A stretch of DNA of 64,000 nucleotides from positions 61,734 to 125,733 of the forward strand of contig CAMAUZ010000008.1 of NCBI GenBank assembly GCA_945861535.1. Reading direction: 5' to 3'. Below, one piece after another: positions 33,201 to 41,459 of the stretch. A program made the position numbers and the translations under genes. How positions within the stretch are numbered: position 1 is the stretch's first letter; every line of letters begins with the position of its first letter. The notes beneath the pieces were generated by a model. It did not search any database and was not told the origin of the DNA. It worked only from the letters and a program-made list of their open reading frames with translations. The DNA comes from Akkermansia muciniphila. GTDB taxonomy: Bacteria; Verrucomicrobiota; Verrucomicrobiia; Limisphaerales; BJHT01.

Positions 33201-35309
33201 ATGAACCATCCGCGAAAGATCCCGGCGCGCGCCCGGATCGCCTGGGTTTTGGCCGCGTGGACTTGCGGCGCGCTCGCCACACTCGCTGCCGTCGCCGCCG
33301 AGGTGACACCCACTTTTCCACCGCCGCCGCGGCTGGCCACGACGGCGGCGGAACTCGCCGAACTTCGCGCCGCGCCGGATTTTCCCAAGACCCGCGCGGC
33401 GGCCACCGCGGCGGGCGATGCACTGCTGGCCAAGCCGGTGGAACTGCCGGCGGGCTACGGCGGCTGGGTTTTCTATTACGCGTGTCCGGCGGATGGCTCG
33501 ACGTTACGGGCCAATAACGCGAGGGAGCATCAATGCCCCAAGTGCGCCAAACACTTCACGGACGACAAGGTCGTCGCGGCGTATCGCGGGCAGTTGCATC
33601 ACGCGGCGGAGCGCGCGGCGGAGACCCTCGGCTGGGCGTTTGCGCATTCGGGCGATGACCGCTACGCCGCTGAGGTGCGTCGCATTTTGGTTCACCTCGC
33701 CCGCGAGTATCCTTCGTATCCGTCGCGGCTGGACCGCTGGGGGATGCGGGGATTTCTCGCGCGCTGGGGCGGCCGGCGATACGTGCAAAGCCTCGACGAA
33801 GCCGTCGGCATCATCCGTTTCGCCAAGGGTTACGACCTCACGCGCACCTCGCCCGCGTGGACCGCCGCCGACCGCGAGCTGGTCGAGCGCGATCTCTTCG
33901 GTCTCACGGCGGAGACGTTGCTCGCGTTCAATCAGGACACGATCAATCATCAGACGTGGTACAACGCCGGCCTCCTCGCCATCGCCTCCGTGCGCGCGGA
34001 CGCCGCGCTCGTGCAAAAAGTTCTCACCATGCGCGGCGGCTATCACGACCAGCTCCAGCGCAGCCTCGGCGCGGACGGCCTCTGGCACGAAGGCACGATG
34101 GCCTACCACAATTACGCGCTTCAGGCCCTGCTCGAACTCGTCGATGCCGGCCGCCGTCTCGGCCTGCCCCTGCACGAAGAGCCGCGCCTGCGCGCCATGC
34201 TGCGCGCGCCACTCACCGCCGCCTATCCCAACGGCGCTTTCCCCGCCATCAACGACAGCGATACCGGCGACATCCGGCAGTTCTCCGGCGCATGGGAATG
34301 GGCGTGGAAAACCTACCGCGACCCGCTCTTCGCCCAGGCCGCCGCGTGGAAAAATCCCGCGAAACTCACCGCGCTCCTCGGTCCCGCCGCCACGGAGAAT
34401 TCCCCGCTGCCCACGCTTTCCGAAAATCTCGCCGACGCCGGCCTCGCGATCCTCCGCGCGGGCAGCGGCCCCGGCGCGATCGCGGTCTTTCTCGACTACG
34501 GTCCGCACGGCGGGGGCCACGGGCATCCCGACAAATTGAACCTCACGCTCTTCGCCAACGGCCGCGAATGGCTGCTCGATCCCGGCCGCCTCACCTACAG
34601 CGTGCCGGAGCACAAGTCGTGGTCGAAAACCACCGCCGCCCACAACACCGTCACGCTCGCCGGCCAGTCGCAGCAGCCGGCCACCGGCAAGCTCCTGTTC
34701 TTCCACGTCGCGACCAACTTCTCCGCGTGCGCCGCCGAATGCGACACCGCCTATTCCGGCGCGACGCTGCGGCGCTATCTCCTGCTCACGCCGCAATTTC
34801 TCGCGGACATCTTCGAGGTCGAATCCACGCGCCGGCGCCAGATCGACTGGTTCGCCCACGCCATCGCCGCGACGCTGCGGCCGGCGGAAACGCGCGACGA
34901 CGGCGCGCCGGTCGCGCCCGGCAACGACGATGGCTACCAGCACTTGCAAGACCCGCGCCGCTGGCAGATCACCGGCGGCTCGCGCTGGGAATTTGCCGAA
35001 GATGCAAAAAAGCCCGACGCCCCGCGCCTGCGCCTCTGGCTTGCGGACCACGCGTCCGAGGAAGTTTTCACCACCACCGGCATCGGCTATTACCTCGGCC
35101 AAAAAGCCCCCTGCCTGATCCGCCGCCGCCACGACACCCGCACCCGCTTCGTCGTTGTTTACGATCTCAGCGGTCGCGGCGAGAGCGTCCGCCAAGTCAC
35201 CGCCGCGGAGGGCGACCTCGCGCCCCTCAAAATCACCACGCCCGAGACCGCCTGGGAAATCACCTTCACCCGGACCGGCGTGCGCGCGAACGTGATGCGC
35301 TTGCCGTGA
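33201..35309 (+). CDS. Heparinase II/III-family polysaccharide lyase
   Basis: 702 residues from ATG 33201 with a signal peptide (WVLAAWTCGALATLAAVAA). An alpha/alpha-toroid (about 60-390) contains the catalytic-region motifs QDTINHQTWYNAG and GLWHEGTMAYHNYALQALLE; the C-terminal beta-sandwich (about 400-700) has the family hallmark GPHGGGHGHPDKLNLTLFANG. These enzymes cleave uronic-acid polysaccharides (alginate, heparin-like) by beta-elimination. A Cys pair CPKCAKHF near residue 110 resembles a small zinc site seen in some verrucomicrobial lyases. Its 3' end abuts a truncated PIN gene on the other strand. Confidence 0.88.
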   Translation: MNHPRKIPARARIAWVLAAWTCGALATLAAVAAEVTPTFPPPPRLATTAAELAELRAAPDFPKTRAAATAAGDALLAKPVELPAGYGGWVFYYACPADGSTLRANNAREHQCPKCAKHFTDDKVVAAYRGQLHHAAERAAETLGWAFAHSGDDRYAAEVRRILVHLAREYPSYPSRLDRWGMRGFLARWGGRRYVQSLDEAVGIIRFAKGYDLTRTSPAWTAADRELVERDLFGLTAETLLAFNQDTINHQTWYNAGLLAIASVRADAALVQKVLTMRGGYHDQLQRSLGADGLWHEGTMAYHNYALQALLELVDAGRRLGLPLHEEPRLRAMLRAPLTAAYPNGAFPAINDSDTGDIRQFSGAWEWAWKTYRDPLFAQAAAWKNPAKLTALLGPAATENSPLPTLSENLADAGLAILRAGSGPGAIAVFLDYGPHGGGHGHPDKLNLTLFANGREWLLDPGRLTYSVPEHKSWSKTTAAHNTVTLAGQSQQPATGKLLFFHVATNFSACAAECDTAYSGATLRRYLLLTPQFLADIFEVESTRRRQIDWFAHAIAATLRPAETRDDGAPVAPGNDDGYQHLQDPRRWQITGGSRWEFAEDAKKPDAPRLRLWLADHASEEVFTTTGIGYYLGQKAPCLIRRRHDTRTRFVVVYDLSGRGESVRQVTAAEGDLAPLKITTPETAWEITFTRTGVRANVMRLP

Positions 35310-35514
35310 GAGAGAGCGCCAGTGGCAGCGGGGTGGGCACCTTGAAGATGCGGCGATTGGTGACGATGCGGAGGAAGCTGGCCAGCGTGGGGTCGAACAA
35401 GCCGACTGGCTCGGTGCCATTCAACGCGGATTCGAGCCAGGGTTTGGCCGCCGCGTGCGCGGGCGGGTCTTCGCGCTGGGCATAGACGAGGAGGTTGACA
35501 TCGGGGAGCAGCAT
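35266..35514 (-). pseudogene. Truncated PIN-domain toxin (VapC-like)
   Basis: The first ~63 residues (MLLPDVNLLVYAQREDPPAH, VGLFDPTLASFLRIVTNRR) are a clear PIN N-terminus with the first metal Asp in LLPDVNLLVY. After PTPLPLAL the frame reads antisense into the heparinase 3' end and the remaining ~60-70 residues of a normal 130-residue toxin, including the distal catalytic acids, are absent. The breakpoint is near 35320. It follows its antitoxin by 5 bp. Non-functional as a nuclease. Confidence 0.8.
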
Positions 35515-35519
35515 CGCCG

Positions 35520-35765
35520 TCAGGGGAGTTGCGAGAGCTTGCCCGGCTCGTCGAGCAGCCGCCGGAGCGCGCGCGAGTCGTCGAGGTTCACACCTGCTTG
35601 CAGGCCGCCGCCATTGAACACGGGCAGTCGCACTGAACTGGCCACGCGCGCGTCGTTGGAACGAGACGGCGCGGGGATGACAATTTCAACCTGGGTGCCG
35701 TCCGCGAGGTTCAGCTCTGGTGGCAGGGTCACCGAGCCGCGAAGAACAGTGGCTGTGATGCTCAT
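35520..35765 (-). CDS. VapB-like antitoxin
   Basis: 81 residues: an AbrB-like N-terminal strand region (MSITATVLRGSVTLPPELNL, TQVEIVIPAP) and a C-terminal toxin-binding motif SVRLPVFNGGGLQAGVNLDD, recognisable from antitoxins of PIN toxins. ATG at 35765. With its toxin truncated, this is an orphaned antitoxin that could still regulate or neutralise in trans. Confidence 0.75.
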   Translation of the reverse strand: MSITATVLRGSVTLPPELNLADGTQVEIVIPAPSRSNDARVASSVRLPVFNGGGLQAGVNLDDSRALRRLLDEPGKLSQLP

Positions 35766-35896
35766 GGCCGGAAACTAATCGCTTTTCGCCGTGAGCAGCA
35801 ACGGCGTTCTCCCTGATCCTGGTCGGGCGGGAATTTCTGGTGGCGACGTCAGGAGGCTGGGGGACCGTACGGGACGCGGATTTTCCCTGCCCATCG

Positions 35897-36207
35897 TCAG
35901 GCATCGACGCGCCCGGCGATCTTGCTCATGCCCAAGTCCACGGCGGCTTCCACCAGAACCTGAATCGGAGGATGGCAGCCCTTGAAGACGGTCTTCTCCA
36001 AGACCTTCGTTCCATGCTGTTCGACCAACCCGGTCACCAAGGCGTTGATGAAGGCACTGTTGGCGTTTCGGACCCCGTGAAATCGAGAACGATCTCCGTG
36101 GCTATATCGACGTAAGGATCAATCCGCCCCCTGCGAAATTGTGCGGCGGCGGAACCATCCGCCAGATGGGTGCCGAACTCGTCGCGGATGGTGACTGTGA
36201 CTTTCAC
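35897..36207 (-). pseudogene. DUF4325/STAS-like protein with a one-base frameshift
   Basis: Two reading frames together give one complete ~103-residue protein. From GTG 36207: KVTVTIRDEFGTHLADGSAA up to EIVLDFTG. In the next frame: VRNANSAFINALVTGLVEQH through HPPIQVLVEAAVDLGMSKIA to the stop at 35897. The break falls in a run of four C's (36073-36076 on the plus strand); one extra base would restore the frame. The sequence matches STAS-like DUF4325 domains that accompany histidine-kinase-like ATPases. Either a genuine disruption or a homopolymer sequencing error. Confidence 0.72.
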
Positions 36208-36400
36208 GCGCGGAAATTAACCACACTGCCGGGGCGGTGCCACAATCCCGCCGCCAGCGCACCACCGTTGCCACCAAGTCCACCAACCCCGCGGGCGTCA
36301 CGCGGCGCAGTTCGGAAAAATCCAGGCCGACCTCTTCCTGTGGCACCAAGGGCCTGCCCAACGCCGCCAGAAACGGCAACCAGCCGTCGCCTTTGAACAT
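36119..36400 (-). pseudogene. STAS-like protein N-terminus, truncated
   Basis: 93 codons; the first ~65 (MFKGDGWLPFLAALGRPL, EVGLDFSELRRVTPAGLVDL, VATVVRWRRD) look like an STAS-like domain. After PAVWL the frame reads out of phase across the start of the DUF4325 gene. In related loci a histidine-kinase-like ATPase follows this domain; here it appears deleted, leaving head and tail adjacent. Annotated as a remnant. Confidence 0.5.
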
Positions 36401-36428
36401 GGCTGGAATGGGAATGTGTATGGGCCAA

Positions 36429-36857
36429 TCAAAGCAGCGCTTTGAGTTCTTCCTCCACCAACGGACTGGCCAGAATGGCAGTTCTGATTTTGCCGAAAAC
36501 GGCGAGCGGTAGATTCTTGTGGTAGCGGACTTCCTGCCGCTTCACCAAGCCGACGAGTTCAGACAACGGTTTCTCCAAGACCACGTTGCAATCGATCGCC
36601 GACAGCACTGAAAATTCGTCGTATTCGGTCGGGGAGATTTCGACCACCGTGTGGCTGCGTTCCCGATTGCGAAACCGGACTTTTTCCACCTTCGAGGTGA
36701 CTATCGTCAACAGCAGCAACCGGTTGGCGATCGGATCGCGATTGACCACGACAAAGAAGTGCGGCTCCGCGGAACTCAGCTCCCGGCTTTGAAAGTAGAA
36801 GACACTCCCGGCCCGAAGCCCGAGCCGCAGTTCCATCGGCAGTGCGTCGCCCGCCAT
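36429..36857 (-). CDS. Predicted toxin paired with a Panacea antitoxin (PemK/MazF-like)
   Basis: 142 residues. The beta-rich pattern LRAGSVFYFQSRE, PHFFVVVNRD, LLLLTIVTSKVEKVRFR, TVVEISPTEYDEFSVLSAID resembles the SH3-like barrel of PemK/MazF toxins. The C-terminal half is helical (KPLSELVGLVKRQEV, VFGKIRTAILASPLVEEEL). It lies 6 bp after a Panacea-domain gene, a pairing seen for diverse toxins. Family placement is by pattern only and is tentative. ATG at 36857. Confidence 0.55.
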   Translation of the reverse strand: MAGDALPMELRLGLRAGSVFYFQSRELSSAEPHFFVVVNRDPIANRLLLLTIVTSKVEKVRFRNRERSHTVVEISPTEYDEFSVLSAIDCNVVLEKPLSELVGLVKRQEVRYHKNLPLAVFGKIRTAILASPLVEEELKALL

Positions 36858-36863
36858 GGTCCG

Positions 36864-37463
36864 TCAGCGCCACGAGCGCTCAAAAGCCGCCATGTCGTCA
36901 ATGCCGTCCGCAATGGCTTCGCGCTCGGCTTTCGTTAGCGAGTGGCACGGTTCGCAGCCGCGCGGCGGGGCTTCCAGAAAATCCCGGTAGTTCATCGGAA
37001 CCCGTGACACCAGCTTGGTCTGCAACGCGGGCGCATGACGGGTCCATTCCCGGTAGCGGTGCGTCAACTCCGCCAACTCGAAACGCCCGAAGCGGCCAAA
37101 GCGCGCCCACGCCCAGGTCATGGCCTCCCGGTCACTCTGCGAAAAAACGGCCTCCTCCACGGCGGCCACCGACCGGTAGCTGTAGTTGGAGATGGGCCGG
37201 ATGAATTCCTTGGCATACTGGCTCTCCTCGGCCCCGAGGAATCCGCTCATCTCCGCAATATCCTTGGTGTTCGATGGCACGGGGCCGTACTGCATGGCCA
37301 GATATTCGTCGCCGATGACCGGACGTCCGAAACGGCGCAGGTGGTAGCGATCGGCGAAATAAACCAGCTTCAAGGCCTTGAGCTTGTGGATTGTGCCGCC
37401 GGCCTGACGCGCCAGAAAGTTCAGGGTCTGGGTCGCCTTGCGGTGTGAAAACTGAAATGACAT
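36864..37463 (-). CDS. Panacea (DUF4065/SocA-like) antitoxin
   Basis: 199 residues. The diagnostic Panacea segment is IHKLKALKLVYFADRYHLRR, then GRPVIGDEYLAMQYGPVPS near residues 25-65, followed by a helical C-terminal half. The Panacea domain is a promiscuous antitoxin that neutralises many unrelated toxins. It is the first gene of a two-gene operon with the 142-residue predicted toxin. ATG at 37463. Confidence 0.82.
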   Translation of the reverse strand: MSFQFSHRKATQTLNFLARQAGGTIHKLKALKLVYFADRYHLRRFGRPVIGDEYLAMQYGPVPSNTKDIAEMSGFLGAEESQYAKEFIRPISNYSYRSVAAVEEAVFSQSDREAMTWAWARFGRFGRFELAELTHRYREWTRHAPALQTKLVSRVPMNYRDFLEAPPRGCEPCHSLTKAEREAIADGIDDMAAFERSWR

Positions 37464-37676
37464 ACGGGATTGGTGTGCTTCGGAAGCGGGCGGAATATCG
37501 GACGCTGCATCCGGCCTTCAAGCGAATTTGTTGGCGGCACCGGGGAAGTGCTGATGGACGGGTGGGTGATTTACTCGCTGAAGAATTTCACCGTGTGCCA
37601 GATACGGGGCGGGTAGGGAACGGCGTGCGGTGGTGCGCCCATTTGGGAAACGAGCGCACCCGCCGTTGGTGGCGCG

Positions 37677-38525
37677 TCAGGTTTCGTCCGGACTTTCCGC
37701 CGCTGCGGACGCGGGCGGTGTTCCGCCGGGCGCGGAGAGTCGGCGCAGGTATTTCACGGCGACGACGAGGTCGTGGGGCCAGGGGGCGGTGATGGTCACG
37801 GAAGCGTCGGCACCGGGCGGGCGGAATTCGAGTTTCTCGGCGTGGAGGGCGGCGCGGTTGATGAGGGGATGCTCGGTGCGGCCGGGCTTGAGGCGGTAGC
37901 CGGGCTTGAGATCGGAGAGGAGGAGCGGCTGGCCGCCGTAGAGCGCATCGCCGACGACGGGCTGGTGGCGGCATTGGAGGTGGATGCGGATTTGATGGGG
38001 GCGTCCGGGCTTGGGCCAGCAGCGCAGGAGGGCGCATTCGCGAAATTGTTCGAGGACTTCGAAGTGCGTGGAGCATTGCTTGCCGGTGCGGGGATCGGCG
38101 CGGAAGACGCCGGGCTTGGTGGCGTGCGGGGCGATGCGGATGTCCACGTCGAACACGGGTTGCGCGCCGTTGCCGTGCGCGAGGGCGAGGTAGGTCTGGA
38201 CGGGAATTTCCGAGCCGAACTGGTCGGCCATGGCGATGAGGATGGGACGGGATTTGGCGAGGAGGAGGACGCCGCTGGTTTCAAAATCGAGGCGGTGAAC
38301 GTTGGCCAGATAGGTCAGGCCGCGCTCGCGCACCCAGGCGGGGCCGCGGGTGAGTTCGTGGCGCAGAAGCTGGCTGAGGCTGGGACGTTTGGCGTCGAGG
38401 CGATCAGGCGAGAGGAGGAGGCGGGGCGGCTTGTTGATGGCGAGCAGGTCGGCGTTCTCGAAGAGGATGGGAATTTCCCAGGACTCCTTCGTGGCGGGCG
38501 AGGAAAGGCGGATGAGAGGGGTCAT
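37677..38525 (-). CDS. RluA-family pseudouridine synthase
   Basis: 282 residues from ATG 38525. Catalytic motif HRLDFETSG (His78-Gly86; Asp80 is the nucleophile), preceded by LLAINKPPRLLLSP and followed by the RluA marker RPHQIRIHLQ. It isomerises uridine to pseudouridine in rRNA or tRNA; no S4 domain precedes the catalytic domain, so it is closer to the RluA/TruC type. The long inverted repeat at 38564-38766 separates it from lpxA. Confidence 0.9.
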   Translation of the reverse strand: MTPLIRLSSPATKESWEIPILFENADLLAINKPPRLLLSPDRLDAKRPSLSQLLRHELTRGPAWVRERGLTYLANVHRLDFETSGVLLLAKSRPILIAMADQFGSEIPVQTYLALAHGNGAQPVFDVDIRIAPHATKPGVFRADPRTGKQCSTHFEVLEQFRECALLRCWPKPGRPHQIRIHLQCRHQPVVGDALYGGQPLLLSDLKPGYRLKPGRTEHPLINRAALHAEKLEFRPPGADASVTITAPWPHDLVVAVKYLRRLSAPGGTPPASAAAESPDET

Positions 38526-38563
38526 GGTTGGTTTCTGTTTCGAGTGGATTTGCGGTCGGGGTA

Positions 38564-38766
38564 GAAGCTCCAAGTTCAAAGCTCAAAGCTCATGGGAAGG
38601 AACAAGGTGCAAGGTTCAATCTGCGGCTGCGTCGCCGGACTGGGCTTGTGCGTGGGATTGGAAAACTTCGCGGTCGCGGGGAGCGGGTTTGGTGTCGGTG
38701 CGATGGAAACTTGCTCCTTGGTTCTTGGTGCTTCCCTTGAGCTTTGAACTTTGAGCTTGGAGCTTC
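38564..38766. repeat. Long inverted repeat, AAGTTCAAAGCTCAAAG type, 51-bp arms
   Basis: Arms 38564-38614 and 38716-38766 are near-perfect complements made of short AAGTTCAAAG/AAGCTCAAAG and AAGGAACAAGG units. A ~100-bp spacer contains a further palindrome. Occupies the gap between rluA-like and lpxA. Confidence 0.85.
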
Positions 38767-38808
38767 ATGGCGCGAATTCGCCCTACCCAAAACAGTAACG
38801 CACCACTG

Positions 38809-39576
38809 TCATTTGCTGATGCCGCGCTCGGAGGCGCGGATGAAGCTGACGAGATGGAGCAGCTCGGGCAGGCGGGGCAGCTCGGCTTCGATGCGCGTGA
38901 GGGCGTTCGTGATGGTGAGGCCGTCGCGGAACAGGATTTTGTAGGCGTGCTTCAAGGCGGTCTGCGCGTCGTCGCTGAGGCCGTTGCGCTCGAGGCCGAC
39001 CTTGTTGATCGTGCGGGTCTCGGCGGGGTTGCCGTCGGCGAGCATGAAGGGTGGCACGTCCTGCACGACCTTCGAGCAGCCGCCGATGATGGCCATGCGC
39101 CCGATGCGGCAGAATTGATGCACCGCGGCGAGGCCGCCCACGATGGCCTGGTCTTCGACGGTCACATGGCCGGCGAGGGTGGCGACGTTGGACATGATGA
39201 CGCGGCTGCCGACCTGGCAATCATGCGCGATGTGGCAGTAGGCGAGGATGGTGTTGCGCGAGCCGACGGTGGTCGCCGCGCCGTCGTTGGTGGCGCGGTG
39301 GATGGTGACGTATTCGCGGAAGGTGTTGTGGTCGCCGATGCGCAGCCAGGTGGTGCCGCCTTTCCATTTCAAGTCCTGCGATTTTTGGCCGAGGCACGCG
39401 AAGGGGAAGATTTCGTTTTCGCGACCGAGCACGGTGTGGCTGCCGATGACAACGTGGCTGCGCAGTTTGCAACCGGAACCCAACACGGCGTGCTCTTCGA
39501 TGATGCAGTAGGGACCGATTTCGCAGCCGTCACCAATCTGCGCGGTGGGATGAATGACGGCGGTGGGGTGAAACAT
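38809..39576 (-). CDS. lpxA: UDP-N-acetylglucosamine acyltransferase
   Basis: 255 residues of left-handed beta-helix hexapeptide repeats (HPTAVIHPTAQIGDGCEIGP and onwards), with His118 in AYCHIAHDCQVG as the catalytic base and the IHRATNDG substrate region. It transfers a beta-hydroxyacyl chain from acyl-ACP to UDP-GlcNAc, the first step of lipid A synthesis in the cytoplasm. The C-terminal helical extension (ALKHAYKILFRDGLTITNAL) is typical. Downstream of lpxC-fabZ on the same strand. Confidence 0.95.
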   Translation of the reverse strand: MFHPTAVIHPTAQIGDGCEIGPYCIIEEHAVLGSGCKLRSHVVIGSHTVLGRENEIFPFACLGQKSQDLKWKGGTTWLRIGDHNTFREYVTIHRATNDGAATTVGSRNTILAYCHIAHDCQVGSRVIMSNVATLAGHVTVEDQAIVGGLAAVHQFCRIGRMAIIGGCSKVVQDVPPFMLADGNPAETRTINKVGLERNGLSDDAQTALKHAYKILFRDGLTITNALTRIEAELPRLPELLHLVSFIRASERGISK

Positions 39577-39802
39577 GGGAATTTCGAATTACGAATTTCG
39601 AATGGCGAATTGCGGAAGGCAACGTTCGGTTGCTGCCGACCCGCGGGCATGGAGCGCGGCCTTCAGGCCGCTTCCGCGTGCGCGAGCCCAGGGTGGTTCG
39701 GACGCACCGTTCGCGCCCCGGCCTGAAGCGGCGTAAACGCCGCGCTCCGCCGGAGTCGTGGCGCGCATCATTCGCAATTCGAAATTCCGCATTCGCAATT
39801 CC
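39577..39802. repeat. Nested inverted repeats, GAATTTCGAATTACGAATTTCG type
   Basis: Outer arms 39577-39616 and 39768-39802 are complementary, rich in CGAAT/GAATT words. Inside lies GGAGCGCGGCCTTCAGGCCGC (from 39651), the same palindrome found in the ~215-bp element at 51261 and 61652. It fills the whole lpxC-fabZ/lpxA gap. Confidence 0.82.
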
Positions 39803-39807
39803 TCCGG

Positions 39808-41157
39808 TCAGGCGTCCACCAGCATGAAGGTGACCTCCGCCTCGCTCACCGTTTCTCCGGCGACCGAGCAGACGCCGCGGGCGCGGCCGATCTTGCCGCG
39901 CGTGCGGGTGAGTTCGACCTCGATGAGGAGGGCGTCGCCAGGGCGGACGGGCTTGCGCCACTTCACGTCATCGGCGGCCATGAAGTAGGCGATTTTTCCG
40001 AAGTTCTCCGCTTGGCGCATCATCAGGATGCCGGCTACCTGGGCGATGGCTTCGAGCTGCATCACGCCGGGCATGATTGGGTGATTGGGGAAGTGGCCTT
40101 GAAAATACGGCTCGTTCACGCTCACGTTTTTCAAGGCGGTGACTTTGTTGCCCTCGATCTTGAGGACGCGATCGATCATGAGGAACGGATAGCGATGCGG
40201 CAGGATCTTCATCACCTGATCGATGTCGAGCACGCCACCCTCCTGGATGATCCCGGCGATGGCGGCGGAGGCGGCGTCCTTGGCGCTCGTGGGCGGGGGC
40301 GCGAAGGCCTGCGCGGCGACGAGCGGTTTCTTCAATTGCGCGACGGTCTGGCGGGCGAGTTCGCAGTTGCCGCTGTGGCTGGGACGCACGGCGACGACGT
40401 GGGCGCAGAGGCGGCGGCCGATGAGCGAAAGGTCGCCGATGATGTCGAGAATCTTGTGGCGCACGAACTCCTCGGCGAAGCGCAGCGGTTCGGTGGTGAG
40501 GATGGCGTCGTCGCGGATGACGACAGCGTTTTCGAGGCTGCCGCCCTTGATGAGGCCGTGCTTGATGAGGTACTCGATCTCCTCGAAGAAGCAGAAGGTG
40601 CGCGCCGCCGCGAGTTCGGCGCGCCAGGTTTCGGGCGTGACTTCGAGGCCGTAGAACTGGGTGAAACGATTGCTCCGGTCCGCGCTGGTGCAGGAGATTT
40701 TCAGCCGGTCGTGCGGAAAGGCGGTGACGAGCGTTTCGCCGATCTGCAGCTCGATGGGCTGGGTGAGTTTGTAGAATTCGACGTTCTCGGGCTGCGCGCT
40801 CAGGCCCGCCTCGTCGATCATGCGAGTGAACTGCCGCGCGCTGCCGTCGGCGATGGGCGGTTCGTTGGCGTCCAGCTCGACAATGGCGTTGTCCACGCCC
40901 AGACCGGCGAAGGCGGCGAGGACGTGTTCGACGGTGTGAACTTTGGCGTTCCCCTTGCCGAGCGTGGTCGAGCGGTTGGTCTCGATGACGTGCTCGACGC
41001 GGGCCTCGATCTCGGGCTTGCCTTCGAGGTCCACGCGGCGGAAACGGATGCCCGAATTGGGAGCCGCGGGAAGGAACGTCATCGTCACCCGATTGCCACT
41101 GTGCAGGCCGATGCCGGAGAAAGTAGAGGGTTGTTGGAGGGTTTGCTGTTGCGCCAC
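39808..41157 (-). CDS. lpxC-fabZ: Bifunctional UDP-3-O-acyl-GlcNAc deacetylase / 3-hydroxyacyl-ACP dehydratase
   Basis: 449 residues from GTG 41157. Residues 1-285 are LpxC: zinc ligands His78 (HTVEHVLAA), His234 and Asp238 (FVRHKILDIIGD). Residues about 305-449 are FabZ: LPHRYPFLMIDRV, the catalytic His355 in YFQGHFPNHPIMPG, and Glu369 in MQLEAIAQVAG. The first domain makes the committed step of lipid A; the second dehydrates beta-hydroxyacyl-ACP and competes with LpxA for the same acyl donor, so fusion couples the two pathways. The fusion is known in Bacteroidetes and PVC bacteria. Confidence 0.95.
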   Translation of the reverse strand: MAQQQTLQQPSTFSGIGLHSGNRVTMTFLPAAPNSGIRFRRVDLEGKPEIEARVEHVIETNRSTTLGKGNAKVHTVEHVLAAFAGLGVDNAIVELDANEPPIADGSARQFTRMIDEAGLSAQPENVEFYKLTQPIELQIGETLVTAFPHDRLKISCTSADRSNRFTQFYGLEVTPETWRAELAAARTFCFFEEIEYLIKHGLIKGGSLENAVVIRDDAILTTEPLRFAEEFVRHKILDIIGDLSLIGRRLCAHVVAVRPSHSGNCELARQTVAQLKKPLVAAQAFAPPPTSAKDAASAAIAGIIQEGGVLDIDQVMKILPHRYPFLMIDRVLKIEGNKVTALKNVSVNEPYFQGHFPNHPIMPGVMQLEAIAQVAGILMMRQAENFGKIAYFMAADDVKWRKPVRPGDALLIEVELTRTRGKIGRARGVCSVAGETVSEAEVTFMLVDA

Positions 41158-41459
41158 GGCGGCGAGTTAAACGAGGGAGAAAGTCATTGGCAAGCTGGCA
41201 GTTCACGGCGGGCGGACGGGGGCACATCGCGGTCTCGTGCAACGATCGGTGTGCGGTGGCGCAATCCCGCAAACACGGCGAGCAAGGCGGCTCCCCCGGT
41301 GGTGTGGGGCAGGCCGCCAGCCTGCCGGTTCGGGCGGCATCCTGCCCCGCGTTTCCAACTTCCCGAGGCGGGCGGGTCACCAAGTGGGAACACCGGGCAT
41401 CCCTCGACCGCGTTCCCCAGCGGATTGCCAATCCTCGATCCCGCGGGTGCCGCTCGGCG
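41158..41459. other. Intergenic region with GCAGGC-type repeat
   Basis: The 302 bp between lpxC-fabZ and the PosA-like gene carry a diverged GTGGGGCAGGC...GCCTGCCGGTTCGGGCGGCATCC block (about 41299-41345), related to the hairpin at 63609-63743. Nothing else recognisable. Confidence 0.6.
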
